From NCBI GenBank assembly GCA_028821395.1, contig JAPPGP010000231.1:1-55279 (forward strand): 55,279 nt of DNA, given 5' to 3'. This document shows positions 1 to 6,771 of this stretch, one piece after another (within the stretch, counting starts at the first letter, position 1; each line of letters begins with the position of its first letter). The translations under genes and the position numbers were made by a program. The notes beneath the pieces are model-generated. The model searched no databases and was not told where the DNA came from. It saw nothing but the letters and a program-made list of their open reading frames with translations. This stretch comes from Defluviicoccus sp. (GTDB lineage: Bacteria > Pseudomonadota > Alphaproteobacteria > MPNO01).

Positions 1-485
1 CCAGCATCGCCATGTTCTCCGGCATGTTCGGCGGCAACCGCAACAGCCCGCTCGGCGGCATCGGCGTGCTGCTGGTGATGATCCTGGGCCCGGTCGCGGC
101 GGCGCTGGTGCAGATGGCGATCTCCCGCACGCGCGAGTACTCCGCCGACCGGTCGGGGGGCGAGATCTGCGGCAACCCGCTATGGCTCGCCTCGGCGCTC
201 GAGAAGCTGCAGCAAGGCGCGGCGCGCACCGACTACGAGGCGGCGGAACGCAACCCGGCGACGGCGCACATGTTCATCGTCAACCCGCTGCACGCCAACA
301 AGATGGACGGGCTGTTCACCACCCACCCGCGGACCGAGAACCGGGTGGCGGCGCTGGTCGAGCAGGCCGAGGCGATGGGCATAGGCGGCGGCCGGGCGGC
401 GCCGCGGCCGGCCGCCGAACCGCCGGCCCGCCGGGCAAGCGGGTCGCGCATCCCGGTCACCCGCAAGCCCGGCCCCTGGCGTTAG
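1..485 (+). CDS. htpX: HtpX-like M48 family zinc metalloprotease, C-terminal part (5' truncated by window edge)
   Basis: Only the last 160 residues are present, read in the frame that begins at base 3. A hydrophobic segment ([20 protein letters not shown]) is followed by a REYSADR motif, whose Glu is the third zinc ligand of M48/HtpX proteases. The HEXXH motif would lie to the left of the window. The conserved [12 protein letters not shown] segment near the C-terminus is typical of HtpX, a membrane-embedded endopeptidase that degrades damaged inner-membrane proteins. The Pro/Arg-rich tail after it is not conserved in the family. A REP-like palindrome follows directly after the stop. Identification rests on the C-terminal half only. 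Confidence 0.88.
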   Translation, partial: SIAMFSGMFGGNRNSPLGGIGVLLVMILGPVAAALVQMAISRTREYSADRSGGEICGNPLWLASALEKLQQGAARTDYEAAERNPATAHMFIVNPLHANKMDGLFTTHPRTENRVAALVEQAEAMGIGGGRAAPRPAAEPPARRASGSRIPVTRKPGPWR

Positions 486-487
486 CC

Positions 488-535
488 CGTCATGGCCGGA
501 CTTGCCCCGGATCACAGTCCGGGGCTTGTTCCGGG
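488..535. repeat. REP-like palindromic repeat, copy 1
   Basis: The 3' flank of htpX carries the unit CGTCATGGCCGGACTTG followed by several CCGG-rich inverted segments. The same core (ATGxCCGGACTTGATCCGGxCAT or its complement) recurs near 24842, 26907, 28567 and 38590. This copy is degenerate, with CCCC replacing the ATCC half. It lies between the convergent htpX and isochorismatase genes. Confidence 0.6.
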
Positions 536-558
536 GCGTGTCGAAGGACGCGCCGCTG

Positions 559-1227
559 CTATTCGGCGGCGTCGAGGTCGCCTTCCGGCCGGTTCGCCGC
601 GCTGCGCTGGATGAACTCGTCCACATTCATCACATGCGCCGTCGACACGCCGAGGATGCCGAGCGACACCCGGTGCACCTCCGCGGCGGGGATCGCGCCG
701 AACCCGATATCGGGATAGTCGAACGTGCCCGTGGCGTCGGAGATGAACGCGACCTTGTAGCCGTTGAACATCGCGTCCCGCGCGGTGGCGTGGCAGCAGT
801 TCTCGGTGGTGACGCCGGTCACCGCGACGGTCTCGATCCTTTCCGTGCGCAGGATCATGTCGAGATCGGTGCCCATGAACCCGCTATAGCGGTGCTTCTT
901 GATCACCGGCTCGTTCTCCGCCGGGGCGATCTCGTCGTAGATCTCGATACCGGGCTCGCCATCGACCAGCCCCGCGCGGCTCGCGATCGGCGGCCAGATC
1001 TCGCCGTAGAGCCCCATGTCGGAGCCGTCGCGCCGGTGTACGTGGGTGGTGTAGATCACCCGCATGCCGGTCTTGCGGGCGTGCTCCAGGAGCCGCTTGA
1101 GACTGGGCAGGATGTCGCGCCCCATCGGGGTCTCCAGGGCCCCGTCGGGCGAGACGAAGTCGTTCTGCATGTCCACCACGATGACGGCGGTGCGCTTGGG
1201 GTCGATATAGTCGAGAACCAGAGGCAT
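559..1227 (-). CDS. Isochorismatase-family cysteine hydrolase
   Basis: The 222-residue product has the family triad: Asp19 in VIVVDMQNDF, a Lys in the VIKKHRYSGF segment, and the nucleophilic Cys in GVTTENCCHATARDA (the first of the two Cys, by alignment with GVATNVCVESTARDA). The family covers isochorismatases, nicotinamidases, N-carbamoylsarcosine amidases and similar amidohydrolases, so the substrate cannot be assigned. The start at 1227 was chosen because GGGAGG lies 7 bases upstream; the frame stays open further upstream but shows no family similarity there. A cytoplasmic enzyme that appears to stand alone. The 155 bases upstream hold no recognisable gene. Confidence 0.88.
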   Translation of the reverse strand: MPLVLDYIDPKRTAVIVVDMQNDFVSPDGALETPMGRDILPSLKRLLEHARKTGMRVIYTTHVHRRDGSDMGLYGEIWPPIASRAGLVDGEPGIEIYDEIAPAENEPVIKKHRYSGFMGTDLDMILRTERIETVAVTGVTTENCCHATARDAMFNGYKVAFISDATGTFDYPDIGFGAIPAAEVHRVSLGILGVSTAHVMNVDEFIQRSAANRPEGDLDAAE

Positions 1228-1382
1228 CGGTGCATCCTCCCTTCGGGTCCGGCCGGGCCGGATCGCGGGTCGCCCGGTCGGATGTCGCCCGGGTCGCCCG
1301 CGCATCGAAGAGAATTCTGACTCCATGATCGGCAAGAAATCAACGGATCGGGCAATCCGCGGGTACCGATCCGCGGCGCGGA

Positions 1383-2420
1383 TCAGCCCCCTAGCGCGAT
1401 CCGGTGGCTGTCGAGCAGGCCGGGCGCGCGGGACGGGTCGCCGCGGCCCCAGCCGCATTCGGTGGCGATGCCGAAATCGCCGACCGCGCGCGACGCGGCC
1501 GCGATGCGCCGCCGGTCTCCGTCCCGGTCGTCATGGTGGATCAGGCCGAGATAGAGCTCGCACCCCTCGGGCAGGCGGAGCCCGGCGAGCGGCGCGTAAT
1601 AGGCTGCGTCGTCGCGGTGCTTCGGCGCCGGCACGTGCAGGAACTGCAGCGACCGCTCCAGCCCGGCGAGCACGCCGTGGGCGATCTCGACCGCGTTGGC
1701 GAGGTCTTCGGGCATCACCACGTGCTCGTCGTTGGGCGTGCCGTAGCAGAGATGGTAGCCGAGCTCGGCCGGCTCGGGCACCGCGTCGCCGAGCCTCGCC
1801 AGCATGCCCGCGATGTCCGCCTTGTAGGTCTCCGGCCGGTTCGGGAAGTAGCCCTCCCAGGCGAGCACCTCCTGGCACACGTCCCACTGGATCGCGAGAT
1901 CGCCGTGCGGGATGGCGGCGCAGATCTTCGCGAGGTCGGACTTGAAGGCGCGTTCGTAGGCGGCGAAGAAATCGGGCCGCGAGGCGGGCGAGACGAACCA
2001 GTAGCCGACCGCCATCGGCGTCGGCAACGAGACCTGGAAGCGGACGTCCGCCGGCAGCGTGCCCGCCGCGCGCAGCGCGCGGAATCGTTCATACGACGCG
2101 ATGGCCTCCGGCGCGTAGCCCGGGTCGAACGCGACCGTGGCCGGATCGACCCCCGGCCTGAAGCGGAACAGCTCCCACTCGCGGATCAGCTTGCCGTCCC
2201 ACTGGTGGATGCGCGCCTTGTCCTCGCCCGCCGCCGCCTCCATCGCCGGGTGGCTCGCCACCTTGGCGCGCTGCCAGAAGATCCAGCGCGCCCGCTCGCC
2301 GGTCTCGCCGTCCGGGATGCGCTTCAGATGCCCGCCGAGGCGCGCGGCAATCTCGGTGAAGGCCGTGTCGGCGTCCGGGTAGGGCAGGCTGCCGACCAGG
2401 TGGGCGCGGGTAAGCGGCAT
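1383..2420 (-). CDS. MetE-like (cobalamin-independent methionine synthase fold) protein of unknown function
   Basis: A 345-residue protein beginning MPLTRAHLVGSLP, a start typical of MetE C-domain/UROD-superfamily TIM barrels. Two segments resemble the MetE zinc site: LGYHLCYGT gives His-x-Cys, and ATECGWGR near the C-terminus gives the distal Cys. It lacks the N-terminal domain of MetE, so a true methionine synthase is unlikely. Homologues of this length are usually annotated as hypothetical or as methyltransferase-like proteins. AAGGA lies 8 bases before the ATG. It sits just downstream of a VapBC module on the same strand, with no sign of functional linkage. The fold assignment is fairly secure; the function is not. 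Confidence 0.7.
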   Translation of the reverse strand: MPLTRAHLVGSLPYPDADTAFTEIAARLGGHLKRIPDGETGERARWIFWQRAKVASHPAMEAAAGEDKARIHQWDGKLIREWELFRFRPGVDPATVAFDPGYAPEAIASYERFRALRAAGTLPADVRFQVSLPTPMAVGYWFVSPASRPDFFAAYERAFKSDLAKICAAIPHGDLAIQWDVCQEVLAWEGYFPNRPETYKADIAGMLARLGDAVPEPAELGYHLCYGTPNDEHVVMPEDLANAVEIAHGVLAGLERSLQFLHVPAPKHRDDAAYYAPLAGLRLPEGCELYLGLIHHDDRDGDRRRIAAASRAVGDFGIATECGWGRGDPSRAPGLLDSHRIALGG

Positions 2421-2500
2421 GGCGCGGGTCCTTCGGCGGTGGAACCGGGCGGAATGGAAGCAACGCGGGCGGGCCGTGGCAAGGGGCGGCGCTTCTCCAC

Positions 2501-2911
2501 TCAGCTCCAAACCTCCAAGCGCAACCCTCGAAATCTCTCGAAATCCCGCATGTTCTTGGTGACCAGGAACAGGTCGTTGACATATGCGATTGCCGCGATC
2601 TGTCCGTCGACAAATGGCGGGGTCCTGCCCAGGGCGCTCAACCGCGCCCGCTCCCGCGCGTGCCAGTCCGCGGCTTCCCGGTCGTATTCCAGGACCGGAA
2701 AGCTGGCGATAACGACGATGTCCAAATAGCGCTCGATCCTTTCGCGACGCCGCGACGGAGGAAGGCGGGCGCAGCCGAAGCGCAGCTCGTGCCAGACGGG
2801 GGCCCCGATCGCCGCTTCGTCGTCGATCTCGCGTAGACGGCGGACCACGCTCAGACTCGGCACCGGCCGCAGCGGTTCGGACACGACGCTCGTATCCAGC
2901 AAGTAGCGCAC
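2501..2911 (-). CDS. vapC: VapC-family PIN-domain ribonuclease toxin
   Basis: This 136-residue PIN domain starts MRYLLDTSVVSE (Asp6). Further acidic positions follow in HELRFG, in FVDGQIAAIA and in the distal TKNMRDFERF segment; together they form the Mg-binding pocket of PIN RNases. The length is normal for VapC. Toxins of this family cleave tRNA or rRNA and block translation until neutralised. The gene starts 3 bases after the stop of the Phd-type antitoxin, so the two are probably translated together. The module lies between a MetE-like gene and an orphan CoxL-like gene. Confidence 0.9.
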   Translation of the reverse strand: MRYLLDTSVVSEPLRPVPSLSVVRRLREIDDEAAIGAPVWHELRFGCARLPPSRRRERIERYLDIVVIASFPVLEYDREAADWHARERARLSALGRTPPFVDGQIAAIAYVNDLFLVTKNMRDFERFRGLRLEVWS

Positions 2912-2914
2912 GGC

Positions 2915-3196
2915 TCACACAGGCACGTCGCGGCCCGGGCTCCTGTCCCGTACGCCCTCCAACAGCTCGTCCGGGTCGAGATCGAGTTCGGCCAGGTCGG
3001 TCGTCTCGAGGAATTCCCGATAGGCCGCCGCGAAGCCGCGCCGGTTCCGGGCGAGCCGCTTGAACTGCCGGTGGCCGATCAGCACGGCGACCGGTTCTCC
3101 GCGCCGTGTGAGTTCCACTGTCTTGCCGTTCTCCGCCTCGCGGATCAGTCGGGGCAGGTTGCGGCGCGCGTCGGCGATGGAATACTTCTCGATCAC
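2915..3196 (-). CDS. Phd/YefM-family antitoxin
   Basis: The 93-residue product has the Phd/YefM N-terminal DNA-binding fold: SIADARRNLPRLIREAE, then a basic TVELTRRGEPVAVLIG strand-turn. The acidic C-terminal half (DLAELDLDPDELLEG) should be the toxin-binding segment. It starts with GTG, preceded by AAGGA at 6-7 bases. The partner vapC begins 3 bases downstream. Antitoxins of this class repress their own promoter in complex with the toxin, and inverted repeats lie just upstream (3201-3225). Confidence 0.9.
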   Translation of the reverse strand: MIEKYSIADARRNLPRLIREAENGKTVELTRRGEPVAVLIGHRQFKRLARNRRGFAAAYREFLETTDLAELDLDPDELLEGVRDRSPGRDVPV

Positions 3197-3200
3197 GTCA

Positions 3201-3225
3201 CATCCTTATGTACACTTGGATGTAC
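3201..3225 (-). promoter_or_regulatory. Candidate operator of the Phd/VapC module
   Basis: Immediately upstream of the antitoxin start lie two nested inverted repeats: CATCC (3201-3205) with GGATG (3218-3222), and GTACA (3210-3214) with TGTAC (3221-3225). This AT-richer patch is where a self-repressing Phd-type antitoxin would bind. The position also overlaps the expected -10 region of the minus-strand promoter. No footprint evidence is available, so this is inferred from symmetry and position. Confidence 0.45.
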
Positions 3226-3254
3226 TTTACTTCCGCGACGAAGGTTGCGCAACC

Positions 3255-5597
3255 CTAATCCGCCCCCTCCGCCTCCGCGATCGCCGCCAGCACGCGGCGC
3301 GGCGTGAGCGGGGTCTCGTTGAACTGGGCGCCCGAGGCGGCAAACGCGTCGGCGAGCGCGTTGGCGATGGCGGCGGGTGGGGCGATGGCGCCGCCTTCGC
3401 CCATCCCCTTCATGCCGAATTTCGTCGAGGCCGCGGGCGTCGCCATGTGGCCGATGGCAAGCGTCGGGATCTCGGCCGCGCCGGGCAGCAGGTAGTCGGC
3501 GAAGGTAGTGGCGAGCGGCTGGCCGTCGCCGTCGAACACCACCTCCTCGTAGAGCGCGGTGCCGATGCCCTGGGCGGTGCCGCCGGCGATCTGCCCGTCG
3601 ACGATCATCGGGTTGACCACGGTGCCGCAATCCTCGACTACCGCGTAGTCGAGGATCTCGACCGCGCCGGTCGCCGGGTCGACCGCGACCGCGGCGGCAT
3701 GGGTGGAGTAGGAGAAGACGCCCGAGGATTCGGTGGGCTCCCAGGTCTCCGTCACGTCGAGCACCGGGTCCGTGCCGTCCGGCAGCTGCTCCTGACGCAG
3801 ATGGGCGATGCGGCCGATCTCGGCGAACGAGACCGAGCCCGAGGGGCCCGCCGCCTCGCCGTCGGCGAAGCGTATCCGGGCGGCGTCGCATTGCAGGAGG
3901 TGGGCGGCGATCCCGGCCATCTTCACCCGGAGCGCGACGCAGGCGTTGGACACCGCGCCGCCGCCCATGACGATCGAGCGCGAGGCGAAGGTGCCCATGC
4001 CGAAGGGCGAGACGGCGGTGTCGCCGAAGCGGACCGAGACGTCGTCCGGGTGGATGCCGAGCTCCTCGCAGGCGATCTGCGCGAGCGTGGTCTCCATGCC
4101 CTGGCCGTGGCTGTGGATCGCCACCAGCAAATGCAGCGTGCCGTCGGGATGCATGCGCGCCGTGGCGGTCTCGTAGCCCGCGACGATCGGGGTGCGGCGG
4201 CGCACCCACTCCTCGGCGCCGTGCGCCGACTGCTCGGTGAAGCTGCCGAGCCCGACGCCCAACAGGCGGCCGTCCGGCGGCTTGGCCGCCTGGCGCGCCC
4301 TGATCCCGTCATAGTCGACCAGCGCCGCCGCCCGGCGCACCGCCTCGGGGTAGTCGCCGTTGTCGAACTTCATGTCGCAGACCGTGCGGTAGGGCATCTC
4401 GTCGGGCCCGACCATGTTGTCGATCCGCACCTCGCGGGGGTCGCGCCCGACTTCGCGCGCGACCTCGTCGATGGTTCGCTCGATGGCGAAGCAGGCGCCC
4501 GGCCGCGCCACCCCGCGATAGACGCCGAGCGGCGGCTTGTTGGTCGCCACCGTCCAGGTCTCGGCGCGGAAATGCTCGATCCGGTAGGGGCCCGGCAGGT
4601 TGCGTGCCGCCATGCCGGTCTCCATGAACGGGCCGGTATGCCAGAGCGCGTAGGCGCCGCCGTCGATGGTGATCTCGGCGTCGATCCCGGCGACGATTCC
4701 GCGTTCGTCGGCATAGGCGGTCACCCGGTAGACATGCTCGCGCGCCTGGCAGGCGGCGCTCAGGTGCTCGGTCAGATCCTCCACCCAGCGCACCGGACGG
4801 CCGGTCTCCAGCGCAATGGCGCAGACCGCGAGGTCTTCCGGCATCATCCGCGCCTTGCCGCCGAACCCGCCGCCAACATCGGGCGAGACCACGCGGACCT
4901 GGCGCATTTGGAGCCCCAGCATCTCGGCCAGCCCCACCCGCATGATGTGCGGGATCTGCGAGGTCAGATGGACCACCAGCTCGTCTTCGCGCTCGTCCCA
5001 CCGGGCGAGCACGGCGCGCCCCTCGAGCGGCATCGTCGACTGGCGGTTCATGCGGTAGTCGCGCGTCACCTTGACCGGCGCGTCGCGTACCGAATCGATG
5101 TCCCCGCCGGCGATGGGGAGCGCGACATAGACGTTGTCGCCCCACTCCTCGTGCACCAGCGCGGGCGGGTCGCTGCGCGCCGCGATCGGCTCGACGATCG
5201 CCGGCAGCGGGTCGAGGTCGGCGACCGTCGCGGCCGCGATGTCCTCGGCTTCGGCTCGGGTCGCGGCGAGGCAGGCGGCGATCGGCTCGCCCGCGTAGCG
5301 CGCCTTGTCGCGCGCGAGCGGCCAGTGATCGGCCGGCTTGAATCCCGGGATGTCGGGCACCACGCGGACCGGGCGCAAGGCGGGGAGGTCGTCGGCGAGG
5401 TACACGGTGCCCGTCGGCGGCTTCGCCACGTCGCGGATCCGCGCATGCCCCAGCGGGCTCCGCAGAAACGCGACCTCCAACGTGCCCGGGATCGCGATGT
5501 CCGCGACGTAGCGCCCGCGCCCGCGCAGGAACCGCGCATCCTCCTTGCGCGGCACGCTGGCGCCGACGCCCATCCCGGCGGTGGTTCGTTTGGGCAT
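3255..5597 (-). CDS. Xanthine-dehydrogenase-family molybdopterin-binding subunit (CoxL-like), orphan
   Basis: A full-length 780-residue large subunit of the xanthine oxidase/aldehyde oxidoreductase family. It has the VSPDVGGGFGGKA motif, the active-site loop YRGVARP (Tyr360-Pro366) and the catalytic Glu734 in KGMGEGG. The form I CO dehydrogenase signature AYxCSFR is absent, so this is not a true CO dehydrogenase; an aromatic or N-heterocycle hydroxylase or aldehyde dehydrogenase is more likely. The FAD and [2Fe-2S] subunits are not adjacent on either side; TA modules flank it instead. It could borrow small subunits from the 6772-10426 operon. GGGAGAG precedes the ATG at a normal distance. Confidence 0.9.
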   Translation of the reverse strand: MPKRTTAGMGVGASVPRKEDARFLRGRGRYVADIAIPGTLEVAFLRSPLGHARIRDVAKPPTGTVYLADDLPALRPVRVVPDIPGFKPADHWPLARDKARYAGEPIAACLAATRAEAEDIAAATVADLDPLPAIVEPIAARSDPPALVHEEWGDNVYVALPIAGGDIDSVRDAPVKVTRDYRMNRQSTMPLEGRAVLARWDEREDELVVHLTSQIPHIMRVGLAEMLGLQMRQVRVVSPDVGGGFGGKARMMPEDLAVCAIALETGRPVRWVEDLTEHLSAACQAREHVYRVTAYADERGIVAGIDAEITIDGGAYALWHTGPFMETGMAARNLPGPYRIEHFRAETWTVATNKPPLGVYRGVARPGACFAIERTIDEVAREVGRDPREVRIDNMVGPDEMPYRTVCDMKFDNGDYPEAVRRAAALVDYDGIRARQAAKPPDGRLLGVGLGSFTEQSAHGAEEWVRRRTPIVAGYETATARMHPDGTLHLLVAIHSHGQGMETTLAQIACEELGIHPDDVSVRFGDTAVSPFGMGTFASRSIVMGGGAVSNACVALRVKMAGIAAHLLQCDAARIRFADGEAAGPSGSVSFAEIGRIAHLRQEQLPDGTDPVLDVTETWEPTESSGVFSYSTHAAAVAVDPATGAVEILDYAVVEDCGTVVNPMIVDGQIAGGTAQGIGTALYEEVVFDGDGQPLATTFADYLLPGAAEIPTLAIGHMATPAASTKFGMKGMGEGGAIAPPAAIANALADAFAASGAQFNETPLTPRRVLAAIAEAEGAD

Positions 5598-5627
5598 GGC
5601 GTCACTCTCCCGCTACGCGGGCCGGGC

Positions 5628-6059
5628 TCAAGCCGGACCCGTCCGGTGCCAATCGAAAGGATTCAGCACCGAAGCGCCCAGACCTTCGACACCGGAGGTA
5701 TCGCGCGTCACCAGCGTCAGGTCGAACCGTCGGGCCGTCGCGGCCAGCAAGCCGTCCACCTCTGGAATCGGCCGGACGGCGCTCATTGTGCCCCATATGT
5801 CGGCCACAAGGGCATCGACCGGCAGGATGCGGTCACCGAACGCCCGCTCGACCTCCCACAACCAGCGCCCAAGCGCGGCTGCCTGCCGTCCATCGCGCGG
5901 CCTGACGCGCTCGATGCCCTTTCGCATCTCTCCCGTTACCAGCACGCTCAGGAAAACATCCGAATGTTCGATTCCAGCATACCAAGCAGCGACCCGGGCG
6001 TCGCAGCGGTCGCGCTTGCGCAGCTCCGAGATGACGTTCGTATCGATCAGGTATGTCAG
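5628..6059 (-). CDS. vapC: VapC-family PIN-domain toxin with probable CTG start
   Basis: The frame encodes 143 residues beginning (M)TYLIDTNVISELRK, a canonical VapC N-terminus with Asp6. The only in-frame codon at the right place is CTG at 6059; the first ATG (5945) would remove the first 38 residues, including Asp6. The CTG overlaps the upstream stop codon (CTGA), and GTGAGG lies 7 bases before it, which supports initiation there. Other PIN acidic positions are in VTGEMRK, VDGLLAATARR and TRDTSGVEG. It should be an RNase neutralised by the product of the coupled upstream gene. It lies between an orphan CoxL-like gene and the RHH-type gene. Confidence 0.82.
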   Translation of the reverse strand: MTYLIDTNVISELRKRDRCDARVAAWYAGIEHSDVFLSVLVTGEMRKGIERVRPRDGRQAAALGRWLWEVERAFGDRILPVDALVADIWGTMSAVRPIPEVDGLLAATARRFDLTLVTRDTSGVEGLGASVLNPFDWHRTGPA

Positions 6060-6670
6060 AAGTCGACCTCACGACCCGGGTTGCGCGACCGCTCGATGTC
6101 GATCCCCTCAAGCGGCGCGGCGGCGAGCAAATCCTTCAGACCGGGTGTGGGGGCCTCACCGTCGGGAAAATCCAGAATCAGGCCGCCATCGTCGCCGCCG
6201 AATTGGAGGCCCGCGACCTCGCACGCCATCCGCAATCGTTGCTCGCACTGCGGCCGATTTAGGTTGGTGTCCACCCACCACCGGCCGGTCAAGCGCACCG
6301 CATGTTTCTCGGCGAGCTCCGGTTTCTTCAGGTACAGATCGGTCGGTTTCCTCGCAACGACTCTGCGAGACCTCGTGGTCAGGAGCGACAGCCGTTCGAA
6401 GAACTGTGGATCGAGCTCTCCAAGCCTGCGGAGACAGGTCATGTAAGCCAGCTTGAGACTACCCGCTTCGACCCTGTCGCCGAGCAGCAGGAACGCGTAA
6501 GTCCCGGTTCGACGAGGCTTGGGGTCCGAGAGAGGGATCGCCGCCGAGGCGGAAGGGAGATTCAGTATGTCGCGAAGGATCGCGTTGGGGCTTTGATCGA
6601 AGCTCGTTCGCCGGTGCTCGATGGCGCGATGCACGTCGAGATCGATCGCAATCTTCGTTGTTTGAACCAT
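6056..6670 (-). CDS. Putative RHH-type antitoxin with C-terminal extension (partner of VapC at 5628-6059)
   Basis: The 204-residue protein begins MVQTTKIAIDLDVHRAIEHRR, which looks like a ribbon-helix-helix strand and helix: a beta strand, then SFDQSPNAILRDIL as the second helix. The remaining 150 residues (basic centre, GRWWVDTNLNRPQCEQRLR, acidic tail) match no domain I know. This is much longer than usual VapB antitoxins (70-90 residues). Its stop overlaps the CTG of vapC, which argues for an antitoxin role. ATG at 6670 with GGTGGGAA upstream is preferred; GTG at 6679 is possible. An inverted repeat upstream is the likely operator. Confidence 0.65.
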   Translation of the reverse strand: MVQTTKIAIDLDVHRAIEHRRTSFDQSPNAILRDILNLPSASAAIPLSDPKPRRTGTYAFLLLGDRVEAGSLKLAYMTCLRRLGELDPQFFERLSLLTTRSRRVVARKPTDLYLKKPELAEKHAVRLTGRWWVDTNLNRPQCEQRLRMACEVAGLQFGGDDGGLILDFPDGEAPTPGLKDLLAAAPLEGIDIERSRNPGREVDF

Positions 6671-6688
6671 GATTCCCACCCAATGTGT

Positions 6689-6720
6689 TGTAAGCCATGT
6701 AAGCCTTATTACTTATAAGG
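6689..6720 (-). promoter_or_regulatory. Candidate operator/promoter of the RHH/VapC module
   Basis: An AT-rich patch upstream of the antitoxin holds CCTTAT-TACTT-ATAAGG (6704-6720), 6-bp arms with a 5-base spacer, next to two direct copies of TGTAAGCC (6689-6696 and 6698-6705). On the minus strand the region also contains TATAAG-like -10 sequences. Paired short repeats at about one helical turn are typical of RHH-repressor binding. Inferred from symmetry only. Confidence 0.45.
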
Positions 6721-6771
6721 TAAGGAACCGAGATTCGTTAATGCCGAATTCACGGGCGGGGCCGCGGCTCG

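Noticed and set aside
3060-6446. A very long plus-strand open frame antisense to the CoxL-like gene
   Set aside because: High GC leaves antisense frames open; its translation is Arg/Gly/Ala/His-rich without any family motif, while the minus strand encodes a complete molybdenum subunit and two TA genes.
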